This document shows, one piece after another, positions 5,667 through 13,125 of a stretch of 20,503 nucleotides of DNA (position 1 is its first letter; every line of letters starts with the position of its first letter). The stretch lies in the IMG/VR virus record IMGVR_UViG_3300009529_003332, positions 1 through 20,503 of that record; one strand, 5' to 3'. A program made the translations under genes and the position numbers. Source of the stretch: a virus. The notes under the pieces were generated by a model. That model was not told the DNA's origin. It did not search any database and saw only the letters and a list, made by a program, of their open reading frames with translations.

Positions 5667-6317
5667 TCAGTTAACGCCGAGCTGCTTGATGCTGGCCTCG
5701 AGCTGTGCGTCCAGCATGTCGACCAGCTCCTTGCCCTCGGCCGAGGACCTGAGCCGCTGCTCGGCTACGGCTGCCTTCGCGCGACGTTCGAGCGTGGGCA
5801 GGTCGTAGAGCTTACGCCGCATGATCATCCATGCCTCGTTGTTATCCTTATCCGCCTTGCTGTTGGCCGCTTGCTGCTTCAGCGTCTCTTTAACGCTTGC
5901 GGGCATTTTGGCTTCCTGCACGACGGTCCAGTTGATGGAGGGCTTTTCGCCCGTAACGAGAAGGTTGCAGTCGACGGTGCCGTTACCGTTGTCGTCCAGG
6001 TCGTGGTACCTGTACGCGGTCGTGGCTTTGATGTCCTTGACCTTGAGACGGCGGGCCGCTTCCGTCATCGTCTCGATCGCCGTTTCGAAGTGGGCAGCAG
6101 CGACTTCGGCCAGCTGCTTTTGCAGCTGGTCCGCCAGCGTCTTCCGCGCCTCCTCGCATACCTTTTCCTGCTTCTGGTGCTTCTTGATCTCGCCCTTGAG
6201 GAAGTCCTCGGCACGCGACATCAAGATTGCGGCAACGTCATCCTTGTCCAGGGTGACAGCGATGTTGACGAGTTCGATCGGCAGGGCCGGTACGTTAGCT
6301 TGTGGCTCTTTTGCCAT
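5667..6317 (-). CDS. Hypothetical protein, strongly helical, coiled-coil N-terminal half
   Basis: 216 residues from the ATG at 6317. A second ATG three codons upstream (6326) lies too close to the CGGAG Shine-Dalgarno. Residues of about 35-95 are rich in E, K, Q, A and L with heptad-like spacing (for example FLKGEIKKHQKQEK), suggesting a coiled coil. A short beta region with aspartates (YRYHDLDDNGNG) follows, then another helical region to the C-terminus. There is no cysteine cluster or membrane span. It is the first minus-strand gene of the block and faces the 6318-6587 regulatory region. A structural, scaffold-like or regulatory role would fit but cannot be chosen. Confidence 0.75.
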   Translation of the reverse strand: MAKEPQANVPALPIELVNIAVTLDKDDVAAILMSRAEDFLKGEIKKHQKQEKVCEEARKTLADQLQKQLAEVAAAHFETAIETMTEAARRLKVKDIKATTAYRYHDLDDNGNGTVDCNLLVTGEKPSINWTVVQEAKMPASVKETLKQQAANSKADKDNNEAWMIMRRKLYDLPTLERRAKAAVAEQRLRSSAEGKELVDMLDAQLEASIKQLGVN

Positions 6318-6404
6318 GGTTCTCATAACTCCGGTGACAGCCCAGTTCGCAGCGTTTTGCCCGAACTTCTGTCATGTTTCCGCTAAAACTAGATCATGTT
6401 GTAT

Positions 6405-6427
6405 GGCTACCGGGGGGTCCAGTAGCC
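6405..6427. repeat. Hairpin GGCTAC/GTAGCC in the divergent region
   Basis: Perfect 6-bp arms (6405-6410 and 6422-6427) around a loop with a run of six G. It sits between the divergent genes and could act as an operator or as leader structure for the minus-strand gene. Confidence 0.35.
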
Positions 6428-6437
6428 CAAGTAAGTA

Positions 6438-6466
6438 TTGACTTGCTTCCTGTACCTGCATCTGAT
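6438..6466 (+). promoter_or_regulatory. Candidate sigma70-like promoter for the plus-strand operon
   Basis: TTGACT (6438-6443) is a near-consensus -35. After 17 bases comes TCTGAT (6461-6466), a weak -10 with 4 of 6 matches. The placement upstream of the 6588-9616 operon is right, but the -10 is poor and the 5' leader would be about 115 nt. Confidence 0.35.
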
Positions 6467-6522
6467 GTGACGAAATTCAGAAGATGCACCTTTCCTTTTT
6501 CACACAAACCTGGTAGACTTAC

Positions 6523-6537
6523 GATATCGGTGATATC
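6523..6537. promoter_or_regulatory. Candidate operator GATATC-GGT-GATATC
   Basis: Two GATATC hexamers, each a palindrome, separated by 3 bases form a perfect 15-base dyad 50 nt before the first gene of the plus operon. A second inverted repeat, GGTCTG/CAGACC, lies just downstream (6543-6563). These may bind a regulator or fold in the leader. Confidence 0.4.
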
Positions 6538-6587
6538 TGTTAGGTCTGTTAGTACGGCAGACCACATCTCGCACTACAGGATGCATA

Positions 6588-7727
6588 ATGGCCAGAAAAA
6601 AATCGGCTATGTCACTTCCCGAGCTCGAACAACTCGAGCGAATCGCCGCTCTCGGCGAGGATGAGCAAATTCAGCTCATCCGCGACCTCGAACGCAGTCA
6701 GGCCACAGAACGAGCCAAACGGCGTGCCGTAGAACGCAGATTTCGACAGTCCGAGACCGAACTCAGAGCTACCGAAGCCGCGCTGACACGCGTGCTCGAT
6801 CTGGAGGGCACCGAAACGTACCGTAAGTACGCGACGGCCTCGAAGAAGAGTGGGAAGAGCCAAGCCACCGCCATCGTATGTGCCAACGACTGGCACGTCG
6901 AAGAAACCATTGATCCGGCCTCGGTAGGCGGAGTCAACGAATTCAATCTCGATATAGCGGATAGGCGAATTGCCCGCCTGTGGAAGAAAGCAGCTTACTT
7001 GATCGAATTCGCTCGAAAGATCAGTGACGTCGACGAGGTCATTGTTTGGGCAGGCGGCGACCTTATCAACGGACTCATACACGAGGAATTTCAGCAGTCC
7101 AACAGCATGGGCATGAACGATGTGCTCGATTATGTCCGTGATCATTTGGTTTCGGGAATCAAAAAGCTCGCACACGACACGAAGTGTTCCCATCTTCGTT
7201 TTCTCGGCAGCTACGGTAATCACGGCCGGATGCAGCCGCACAAGCGTATCCATACGGCACGTCAAAACTCGTTCGAGGTCAGCATCTACAGCAACGTGAT
7301 CGCCCTTATCACGGCCGATCGCGAGTTGGCAGGTATGTTCTCGTACGAGGTTGCCGACGGCCCGCTCCTCATAGCCGACATCCAAGGCTGGCGGTGTCGC
7401 TTCAATCACGGCGACAACCTCAAGTTCTACGGGGGTCTTGCCGGAATTACCGGACCCGTCAACAAGGCCGTTGCCGCGTGGAATCAAGTTTACGGCTACG
7501 CCGAACTGGACGTGATCGGTCACTTCCATCAGTTTCTTACCACGCCGAACTTCGTGGCTTGTGGTTGTCTCTGCGGCTACGACCCGTATGCCGCCAGCAT
7601 CAATGCGAAATGGCAGCTGCCGTCGCAGACGTTGATCGTCGTCGACCGTGCGTACGGTAAGGTTATGACCGAACAGATCTTTTGCGAAGAACGGCCTGAT
7701 GCACATCACCAACGTAGCGCCACCTAG
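6588..7727 (+). CDS. Calcineurin-like metallophosphoesterase
   Basis: 379 residues; the ATG follows AGGA at about 8 nt. Residues 1-75 are a charged helical, probably coiled-coil N-terminal extension. The catalytic domain shows the metal-binding blocks in order: NDWH (D101, H103), GGDLING (D158), GNHG (N211, H212), NHGDN (H274) and GHFH (H312, H314). This is the dinuclear metallophosphoesterase fold, which hydrolyses phosphodiesters or phosphomonoesters; the substrate cannot be read from sequence. Relatives in phages include nucleases and SbcD/Mre11-like proteins, but no SbcC-type partner is visible. It opens a five-gene operon and its 3' end overlaps the HAD gene by 29 nt. Confidence 0.92.
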   Translation: MARKKSAMSLPELEQLERIAALGEDEQIQLIRDLERSQATERAKRRAVERRFRQSETELRATEAALTRVLDLEGTETYRKYATASKKSGKSQATAIVCANDWHVEETIDPASVGGVNEFNLDIADRRIARLWKKAAYLIEFARKISDVDEVIVWAGGDLINGLIHEEFQQSNSMGMNDVLDYVRDHLVSGIKKLAHDTKCSHLRFLGSYGNHGRMQPHKRIHTARQNSFEVSIYSNVIALITADRELAGMFSYEVADGPLLIADIQGWRCRFNHGDNLKFYGGLAGITGPVNKAVAAWNQVYGYAELDVIGHFHQFLTTPNFVACGCLCGYDPYAASINAKWQLPSQTLIVVDRAYGKVMTEQIFCEERPDAHHQRSAT

Positions 7728-8295
7728 GCCGGATAACAGGCACCTCTATCTGGACATGGACGGCGTGCTGTGCGACCTGTACAAAGCGATATTGTCGTTC
7801 CACGACCGGATGGACCTGTTCAACCAACCCGCCCCGTATGCTTTGGAAGCCGCTCTCGGTATGACTATCGCCGAGGTCTGGCTGCCCATCATAGCCGCCG
7901 GATGGGAGTGGTGGGCCGACATCGAACCGTTTCCGTGGACGTTCGAGCTGTGGGCGTGGGCCCATGAAGTGGCGAGCGAAGTCTACATTCTGACCAGCCC
8001 GCTTCTGCTCGATCACCTGGACGGCCGTGACGTCGGGTACGCCGTGCATGGCAAGATGGTGTGGATCCGGCGCCACTTTGGACGCAAGTTCCGCAAGGTC
8101 ATCTTCACTTCCGCAAAGCACACGGTCTCCCAGCCTGGCACCGTCCTGATAGACGATGACGAAGGGCACGAGGCCGCATTTAACCGTTCGGGTGGACGAC
8201 AGATTGTCTTCCCCTGCCACCACAACAGGCTCCGCGACGTTGCCCAGCATCCGATGGAAAACGTCCGGGCCCAATACCAGTTGCTGGAGAATTGA
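7699..8295 (+). CDS. HAD-superfamily 5'(3')-deoxyribonucleotidase-like phosphatase
   Basis: 198 residues. HAD motif I is LYLDMDGVLCD (nucleophile D19, acid/base D21), motif II is ILTSP (T99/S100), a basic segment with candidate motif III lysines lies at 119-140, and motif IV is LIDDDE (150-155). The DMDGVL.D signature and the W-rich cap match the 5' nucleotidase deoxy type (NT5C-like) common in phages. That enzyme dephosphorylates (d)NMPs, for example to remove unwanted nucleotides from the pool. The start lies inside the 3' end of the metallophosphoesterase gene (29-nt overlap). The dNMP kinase gene follows with a 1-nt gap, so opposing activities on nucleoside monophosphates are made together. 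Confidence 0.88.
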   Translation: MHITNVAPPRPDNRHLYLDMDGVLCDLYKAILSFHDRMDLFNQPAPYALEAALGMTIAEVWLPIIAAGWEWWADIEPFPWTFELWAWAHEVASEVYILTSPLLLDHLDGRDVGYAVHGKMVWIRRHFGRKFRKVIFTSAKHTVSQPGTVLIDDDEGHEAAFNRSGGRQIVFPCHHNRLRDVAQHPMENVRAQYQLLEN

Positions 8296-8296
8296 A

Positions 8297-8785
8297 ATGA
8301 AGATCGCCATCTGCGGTCCCGGACGTTGTGGTAAAGATACCGCCGCGGACTGGCTGCACGACAACACCACGCTGTGCTATCATGAAAGCACTTCGGAGGC
8401 AGCAGCCAATATGTGTTTTGCCGTCCTAAAGGCAAAATACGGGTACTCCAGCGTGAAGCAGGCTTTCGACGACAGACACAACCACCGCGAAGAATGGGCA
8501 AAATTGATATGGGAATACAACAAGCCTGACGGCCTGACCCTATATCGTGGTATGCTGTTGGACGGCGACATCCTGAACGGTATCCGCCGAGCGCCGGAAC
8601 TGCTAGCACTCCGGCAGAAGTCGATGATCGACCTGGTCATCTGGATAGAACGGGATGTGCCGAACGACCCTTCGTTGGAGATGGCCTCCGACGTCGCAGA
8701 CATCATCATCCCAAACAATGCCACGCTGGCTGAACTCTACAAACGATTGCAGAGGTTCGCCAGCGTGGCACAGATCCTAAGGTGA
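8297..8785 (+). CDS. P-loop deoxynucleoside monophosphate kinase
   Basis: 162 residues from the ATG at 8297, with GGAGA about 8 nt upstream. The frame extends further upstream but only as a shadow of the HAD gene. The N-terminus is MKIAICGPGRCGKDTA, a Walker A loop (G7-T15, lysine K13). Its form, with KDT after the loop, is typical of phage dNMP kinases and adenylate-kinase-like enzymes. A later strand with VIWIERDVP matches the end-of-core segment used for base and lid contacts. It would phosphorylate dNMPs to dNDPs, which NDK (4477-4899) would carry to dNTPs. The exact nucleotide specificity is not visible. Confidence 0.85.
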   Translation: MKIAICGPGRCGKDTAADWLHDNTTLCYHESTSEAAANMCFAVLKAKYGYSSVKQAFDDRHNHREEWAKLIWEYNKPDGLTLYRGMLLDGDILNGIRRAPELLALRQKSMIDLVIWIERDVPNDPSLEMASDVADIIIPNNATLAELYKRLQRFASVAQILR

Positions 8786-8789
8786 TCCG

Positions 8790-9362
8790 GTGGACATCGG
8801 CCTTGGTTGGTTGTCGGATCTGATGCGGTGGGCATCAAACATCTTCCCGAGAGCTGTGCATGTCGACGCAACTCAGGAAGGTGTGATGTTCACGCTCAGT
8901 AGAGTCAAGCGAATCAGGCCTGGCTTGCATTTCTACTGGCCGCCCATCCAACGGCCGATGGTCCATCCGGTCAACAGAGATACCATTGACCTCGATCCGC
9001 AGACGTTGCCGCATGGATCGAATCATCCGATCGGTATTACGATCTCTGTTACTGTAGTGTACACGATCAACGACATCATGAAAGCCCTGGTTGAGACCTT
9101 CAACTTCCCGTCGACGATCAAAGATCGTGCACAGGCCGGCGTCATCGAAGCATGCGTCGGCAAGACCATCCAAGATCTCACCGACAGACATCAACGAATC
9201 AACAACGCCATCATGCGGAAGATCCGCAAGTCGCTCGAACCGTTCGGCGTGAATGTGGAAGACGCATTCATGTCCGATTTTCATCTGACCAACATGCATC
9301 GAGTTCACGGCGGTATGACCGTTTTGCCGATGGCTGCTGCCGAAAAGGAGGAAGAAGAATAA
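8790..9362 (+). CDS. SPFH/band-7 domain protein (stomatin/prohibitin-like)
   Basis: 190 residues from a GTG at 8790, four bases after the kinase stop and preceded by AAGGTG. The N-terminus is amphipathic (about 3-22, GLGWLSDLMRWASNIF) rather than a clear transmembrane helix. The core has the band-7 signature: GVMFTLSRV, then RPGLHFYWPPIQR (43-55), then a beta strand ISVTVVYTIND (about 85-95). A helical region follows with QAGVIEACVGKTIQDL and LEPFGVNVEDAFMSDF, as in the SPFH helical part. The C-terminus is an acidic tail. SPFH proteins form rings on membranes and often recruit proteases. A phage copy could target the host membrane or an HflKC/FtsH-type system; that is inference. Confidence 0.8.
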   Translation: MDIGLGWLSDLMRWASNIFPRAVHVDATQEGVMFTLSRVKRIRPGLHFYWPPIQRPMVHPVNRDTIDLDPQTLPHGSNHPIGITISVTVVYTINDIMKALVETFNFPSTIKDRAQAGVIEACVGKTIQDLTDRHQRINNAIMRKIRKSLEPFGVNVEDAFMSDFHLTNMHRVHGGMTVLPMAAAEKEEEE

Positions 9363-9616
9363 TGGGAAGGGCCGAAGCCAAAGATCCATTTGCGGATCTG
9401 GACGGACATGATCGTTGCGTCACACCGCGGGTGCTCCGCGGGAAGCCAAAGGAAATCTGGAACCAGTTCGTCAAGAACTACCACAACAACCGATACGCCG
9501 GCATGTCGATGCGTCTGCTCTTCGAATGGGCCCAGAAGCATTGCGGGCTCACGTGCTCGGTCAGCTCCTTTCGTAAGGCTATTCTTGATCAAGCGCCGGG
9601 TTGTAAACGCCCTTGA
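9362..9616 (+). CDS. Hypothetical protein (84 aa), last gene of the plus operon
   Basis: Not recognised. The ATG at 9362 overlaps the previous TAA by one base, with AGGAGG 10 nt before it, so the longer upstream frame is rejected. The protein is charged, with a helical segment around KPKEIWNQFVKNYHNN, a helix MSMRLLFEWAQKHCG and a C-terminal SSFRKAILDQ helix. The pattern is compatible with a small DNA- or RNA-binding fold. Its 3' end overlaps the convergent minus gene by 38 nt. Confidence 0.75.
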   Translation: MGRAEAKDPFADLDGHDRCVTPRVLRGKPKEIWNQFVKNYHNNRYAGMSMRLLFEWAQKHCGLTCSVSSFRKAILDQAPGCKRP

Positions 9617-10526
9617 TTCTGATCTTCCGCAGATATCGCCCGGCCGATTGTTCGCCGTCCATCAGGACGGCGCCAACATCTATAGCCGCCAGGGCGCTGT
9701 ACATGGCGGTACGTAGCCTGTCGAGATCCATTGCCTGCCGTGCCAGCTCCGTGCGGTAGCGATCCTGCTCATCCTGCCGCTCTGTGATGCTTGCTTCCAA
9801 CCTACGCCGCTCGTTCGCGAGTTCTGCTTGTTTCGCGTGCAGGCTGGCGACTTCCTGGTTGGCACGGGCCTCCATACGCTCCACCGTGGTCTCGCGAATC
9901 GTCAACGCCCGCGCTTGGTCGGCCAACATCTCACGCACCACGTGCGTCTGCGCGAGACACTCCGCATGCTTGCTGTGGAGTTCGCGAGCCTTTTTCGTGT
10001 AAAGCTGCTCGCCTGCAGACATGATAGCGTCATGTCGGTTAAGCTTTCCCGGCTGCTTACGCCGCGGATGCTTGAGCGGCCCGCCTTCGTAGAAGCGTTT
10101 ACGGACGCGGGCGCCGAATGCGGCAAGCACGGTAGCAACGTCACTGCTGTGTATGCCCTCTTTGTCGCTAGAATTCATCCAGGTCCACGACAGCACATCC
10201 TCTGCCTCTTCACGACTGGCGAAGTTGACATAGCATGACAATCCCGTGGGAATATGCAGCCCGATCCAGCGACCCTTCTTGTCTTTGGACGGATACACCG
10301 CCCATACACCATCTGTGCCGACGACAGGATAGGCATCGACCGGATCTGCGGAGCTGCAATTTGTCTGTCGTGTTACGGCGACCATAAGCGGGTCACCGTC
10401 ATTATCGACCGCCAACGAAGTCAAATCTGTTGCGGGACGTTTTGCTGTGTCCGGCGCCGCAGATTTGACATGCGTTGGTCGGCCGTTCGCTATGGGCCAT
10501 GGATTCTGCATCTTGGGTAGCGACAC
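9579..10526 (-). CDS. Hypothetical protein with C-terminal coiled coil
   Basis: 315 residues, read from the GTG at 10526 that overlaps the upstream TAG (TAGTG), with GAAGGG just before it. The frame extends to 10793 but only as a shadow of the upstream gene. An alternative ATG lies six codons in. Residues of about 65-115 hold a compact part with W, G and charged residues (WAVYPSKDKKGRWIG). Residues of about 180-285 are a long charged helix with heptad-type spacing (for example AELANERRRLEASITERQ), a probable coiled coil. The C-terminus is basic. It converges with the plus operon and overlaps it by 38 nt. Function unknown. Confidence 0.7.
   Translation of the reverse strand: MSLPKMQNPWPIANGRPTHVKSAAPDTAKRPATDLTSLAVDNDGDPLMVAVTRQTNCSSADPVDAYPVVGTDGVWAVYPSKDKKGRWIGLHIPTGLSCYVNFASREEAEDVLSWTWMNSSDKEGIHSSDVATVLAAFGARVRKRFYEGGPLKHPRRKQPGKLNRHDAIMSAGEQLYTKKARELHSKHAECLAQTHVVREMLADQARALTIRETTVERMEARANQEVASLHAKQAELANERRRLEASITERQDEQDRYRTELARQAMDLDRLRTAMYSALAAIDVGAVLMDGEQSAGRYLRKIRIKGVYNPALDQE
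9653..9672 (+). terminator. Hairpin 37 nt after the plus-operon stop
   Basis: An 8-bp perfect stem (9653-9660 with 9665-9672) and an ATCA loop lie inside the 3' coding part of the convergent gene. There is no T-run. It could help end plus-strand transcription, but coding constraint alone may explain it. Confidence 0.3.
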
Positions 10527-10915
10527 TACAGGCCCTTCGACATTCCGTATTCGGCGATAGGCTTGGAAAAGTACGAGTTGGTCTTCACCCAACTGTCGGT
10601 CCAGTCCCAGTTGTCGTCGACCAGGTTCGAGAAGTCGCGCTCGTCCAGCGCGACCGTTTCCGCAGTCGTATGCTCCAACATGCGGATCGCCCTGGCGTAA
10701 TCGGCAGCGTGATCCGCCGGCGGCGACATGTTGATATGGACGTGTGTCAGCTTTCTGCACGTACCACGTAAGTCCTCGAGAACCTGCTTGCACTGCGCGG
10801 CCGCGTCCTCAAGGTAACCTGCAAGGGCTTCTTCACGCATGTCCTCGTGTCGCTTTTTGTTCACCTGAACAATTTTCAACAGCTCGGACACGGTCATAAT
10901 ACAGGGGGCGTTCAA
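10526..10915 (-). CDS. Hypothetical helical protein (129 aa), TTG start
   Basis: Not recognised. The TTG at 10915 is preceded by AAGGAG at about 8 nt, a better fit than the later ATG (six codons in). The protein is almost entirely helical and acidic, with a helix ELLKIVQVNKKRHEDM, three cysteine/histidine-containing helices in the middle and an acidic-aromatic segment (DNWDWTDSW) near the end. The stop overlaps the GTG of the coiled-coil gene by one base, so the two are probably co-translated. It lies downstream of the terminator that follows the DNA ligase gene. Confidence 0.7.
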   Translation of the reverse strand: MNAPCIMTVSELLKIVQVNKKRHEDMREEALAGYLEDAAAQCKQVLEDLRGTCRKLTHVHINMSPPADHAADYARAIRMLEHTTAETVALDERDFSNLVDDNWDWTDSWVKTNSYFSKPIAEYGMSKGL

Positions 10916-10940
10916 TGTATCTCTCCTTATTGGGTTATCG

Positions 10941-10969
10941 AAAACAACACGAGCGAGACTCGCGGTGTT
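10941..10969 (-). terminator. Terminator after the DNA ligase gene
   Basis: On the minus strand, AACAC...GTGTT with an inner GCGAG/CTCGC stem (10946-10969) is followed by GTTTT. It lies about 78 nt after the ligase stop and before the next gene, a good place for transcription to end. The stem has a small bulge. Confidence 0.55.
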
Positions 10970-11046
10970 CCCAATGGAATCACCGAGGACCTCTTCTGCG
11001 ACAAAAATCCACCTTGTAGGCCGTCGGGATCTTATCGCCCAGAATG

Positions 11047-13125
11047 CTAAACGCCGGCAAGCACATTGAACTCCTCCTCGGTCAGCAACGTCACGCCCAG
11101 CTTCTCGGCCTTGGCCAGCTTGCTGCCGGCATCGGCGCCGACCACCAAGTAGTCGGTCTTCGACGAGACGCTGCTCGCCGCTTTCCCGCCAGCGGCCACG
11201 ATGGCTGCCTTGATGCTGTCGCGGCTATAGCCCACGAGCTTTCCGGTCGCCACGATCGCCTTGCCAGCCAGCGGTTGCGGTCCGGCCGGAGCTGCTTCCG
11301 GTTTGGGATCTACAAGCCCCATATTCAACCCAGCTTGCCGCAACCTGTTCAGAAGCCCCTGGTTCGACCGCTTACTGAACCAGTTCGTGACGGACTTGGC
11401 GGTCTTCTCACCGATACCGCCCAGCTGCTTCAAAGCCGCCCTGTCCCGCCCGCACAGTATCGCGAATACGTCACAGTTGTCCCAGTTGGCGCGTTCTTGA
11501 ACCGCCTTGCAGATCAGCTCCGAATTGGTGCGTCCGCAGTGCTTGATGTTGAGCGAGGCCAGCAAACGCCATGAGGGCTGCGTCTTGGCCCCTTCCAGAG
11601 CCGCCAGGAGCTTCTTCGACTTCCCGGGCGTCATTCCTGCAATGGCCCCCTTGGCGTCCACAGCGTCCTTCAGGACCCACAGAGAGGCCAGATCTTCGAT
11701 GACATCGGCGCCTATCATGGCTTGGATGGCCGCAGGACCGAGTCCGTCGATATCCAGCCGGCTGCGATGGCCAGCTGCGAGAAGTACGCGTTCTAGTTGA
11801 GCTGGGCAACCTGCGGTATTTGTACAAAATACCCGGGGTCCGTCACGCTCCGTCGAGGCGCCACAGACCGGACACGTAGTTGGCGGCCCGAACTTCTGCG
11901 GTCGGCCCTTCCGCTTGTCCTCGTGGACACGGACGAGATGCGGAATGATCTTCCCCGCCTTTTCAAGAGTAACCGTATCCCCCACACGCGGATCCATTCG
12001 CCTCACCTCGTCGAAGTTGAACAACGTCGACTTCGTCACGGTGGTCTCGGCGATCTCCACAGGCGCGTAGAACGCAACCGGCGTCAGCGTTCCATGTTTA
12101 CCGACCTGCGTCTCAAGTTTGACGATCGTGGTCTCCGCCTCGTACCGCTCCCACTTGTAGGCCAAGGCCCACGAGACGTGCCGGGACGAGGACTGGCCGA
12201 GCGCTAGCCGGTCGGCGAAGCTGTCAAGCTTCAGTACGATGCCGTCGACCGGATAATCAACGGCGCTGAGCACCGAGATCATCATCTCGATGTGCTTCTT
12301 CACCGCATCATAAGACATCCGCCCGCTACCAAGATCGATGATTGGGATGCCCAACATGTGCAATCCCCACATCGTATTGCTGTACAAACCGTCGATGTAG
12401 TCCGGATCGAACACGCCAAGGCCGTGGGCGACAAAACGCAGCGCGCGGCGGTAGCACTCTTTCGGATCCAGTTGTTGCATGGCGCCGGACGCCGCACTTC
12501 GCGAGTTCTTGAACGGCGCTATACCGGCCTGCTCCTGGCAGGTCACAATCTGGTGGAAGACAGAATTGGGGATGTACACTTCGCCGCGTACCTCCACGAC
12601 ACCCGTGACATCGAGATTGTGGTCGCGCGGATGAATGACCGACGACTCTACACGTCGCAACACCGGCGGCACGCCGCGAATGGACGCAGCATTATGCGTA
12701 ATGTCGCTGCCGGAGTGGCCGTCGCCCCGCGTGACCACACGCACCAGCTTGCCGTCCTGGTAGATCAGGCTCGCGGCACATCCGTCGATCTTCCAATCAG
12801 CAGCGTAGTCCGGCGCGTGCCCGAGGGCTTTCGTCACCCTGGCGTGGAACTTATCCAACACCTCCATCTCGAAGCCGTTGTCGATCGACAGCATCGGTAC
12901 GGCGTGTACCACGGTTGCCAGTCCTTTGACTGGAGCGCCTCCGACGCGTTGAGTCGGGCTGTCGGCCGACATCAGTGCGGGATTCGCCCGCTCAAGCTCG
13001 AGCAGCTCGCAAAACTTCTTGTCGTACACGACGTCCGTCACCAGCGGAGTGCTGTAAACGTAGTACGCCGTGTCGTATTGCGCGATCTCCTCGCGGAGCA
13101 TCGCAATTCTTTTATCCGGGCTCAT
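11047..13125 (-). CDS. ligA: NAD+-dependent DNA ligase
   Basis: 692 residues, full length for the bacterial family. It seals nicks using NAD+. Domain Ia has the NMN-binding residues Y21, Y22, D31, Y34, D35 and the SPTQRVGG motif (56-63). The adenylation domain has KIDG with K112 as the adenylated lysine, VTRGDG (131-136), EVRGEVY (178-184) and DGIVLKLD (294-301). After the OB fold comes a zinc finger (C418, C421, C434, C440), helix-hairpin-helix repeats (about 455-580) and a C-terminal BRCT domain (618-692). The usual NPRNAAAG region reads NSRSAASG, a divergent variant. The ATG at 13125 follows GGAG at 7 nt and overlaps the next gene by 14 nt. Most phage ligases are ATP-dependent, so this is notable. 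Confidence 0.96.
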   Translation of the reverse strand: MSPDKRIAMLREEIAQYDTAYYVYSTPLVTDVVYDKKFCELLELERANPALMSADSPTQRVGGAPVKGLATVVHAVPMLSIDNGFEMEVLDKFHARVTKALGHAPDYAADWKIDGCAASLIYQDGKLVRVVTRGDGHSGSDITHNAASIRGVPPVLRRVESSVIHPRDHNLDVTGVVEVRGEVYIPNSVFHQIVTCQEQAGIAPFKNSRSAASGAMQQLDPKECYRRALRFVAHGLGVFDPDYIDGLYSNTMWGLHMLGIPIIDLGSGRMSYDAVKKHIEMMISVLSAVDYPVDGIVLKLDSFADRLALGQSSSRHVSWALAYKWERYEAETTIVKLETQVGKHGTLTPVAFYAPVEIAETTVTKSTLFNFDEVRRMDPRVGDTVTLEKAGKIIPHLVRVHEDKRKGRPQKFGPPTTCPVCGASTERDGPRVFCTNTAGCPAQLERVLLAAGHRSRLDIDGLGPAAIQAMIGADVIEDLASLWVLKDAVDAKGAIAGMTPGKSKKLLAALEGAKTQPSWRLLASLNIKHCGRTNSELICKAVQERANWDNCDVFAILCGRDRAALKQLGGIGEKTAKSVTNWFSKRSNQGLLNRLRQAGLNMGLVDPKPEAAPAGPQPLAGKAIVATGKLVGYSRDSIKAAIVAAGGKAASSVSSKTDYLVVGADAGSKLAKAEKLGVTLLTEEEFNVLAGV

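Noticed and set aside
6612-7712. Long minus-strand open frame (366 codons) opposite the metallophosphoesterase
   Set aside because: The plus-strand frame carries all metallophosphoesterase motifs. The reverse frame is a GC-driven shadow with no motif or ribosome-binding site.
10527-10793. N-terminal extension of the coiled-coil protein gene to 10793
   Set aside because: The extension is inside the 129-residue gene in another frame, and a GTG overlapping that gene's stop has a plausible ribosome-binding site.
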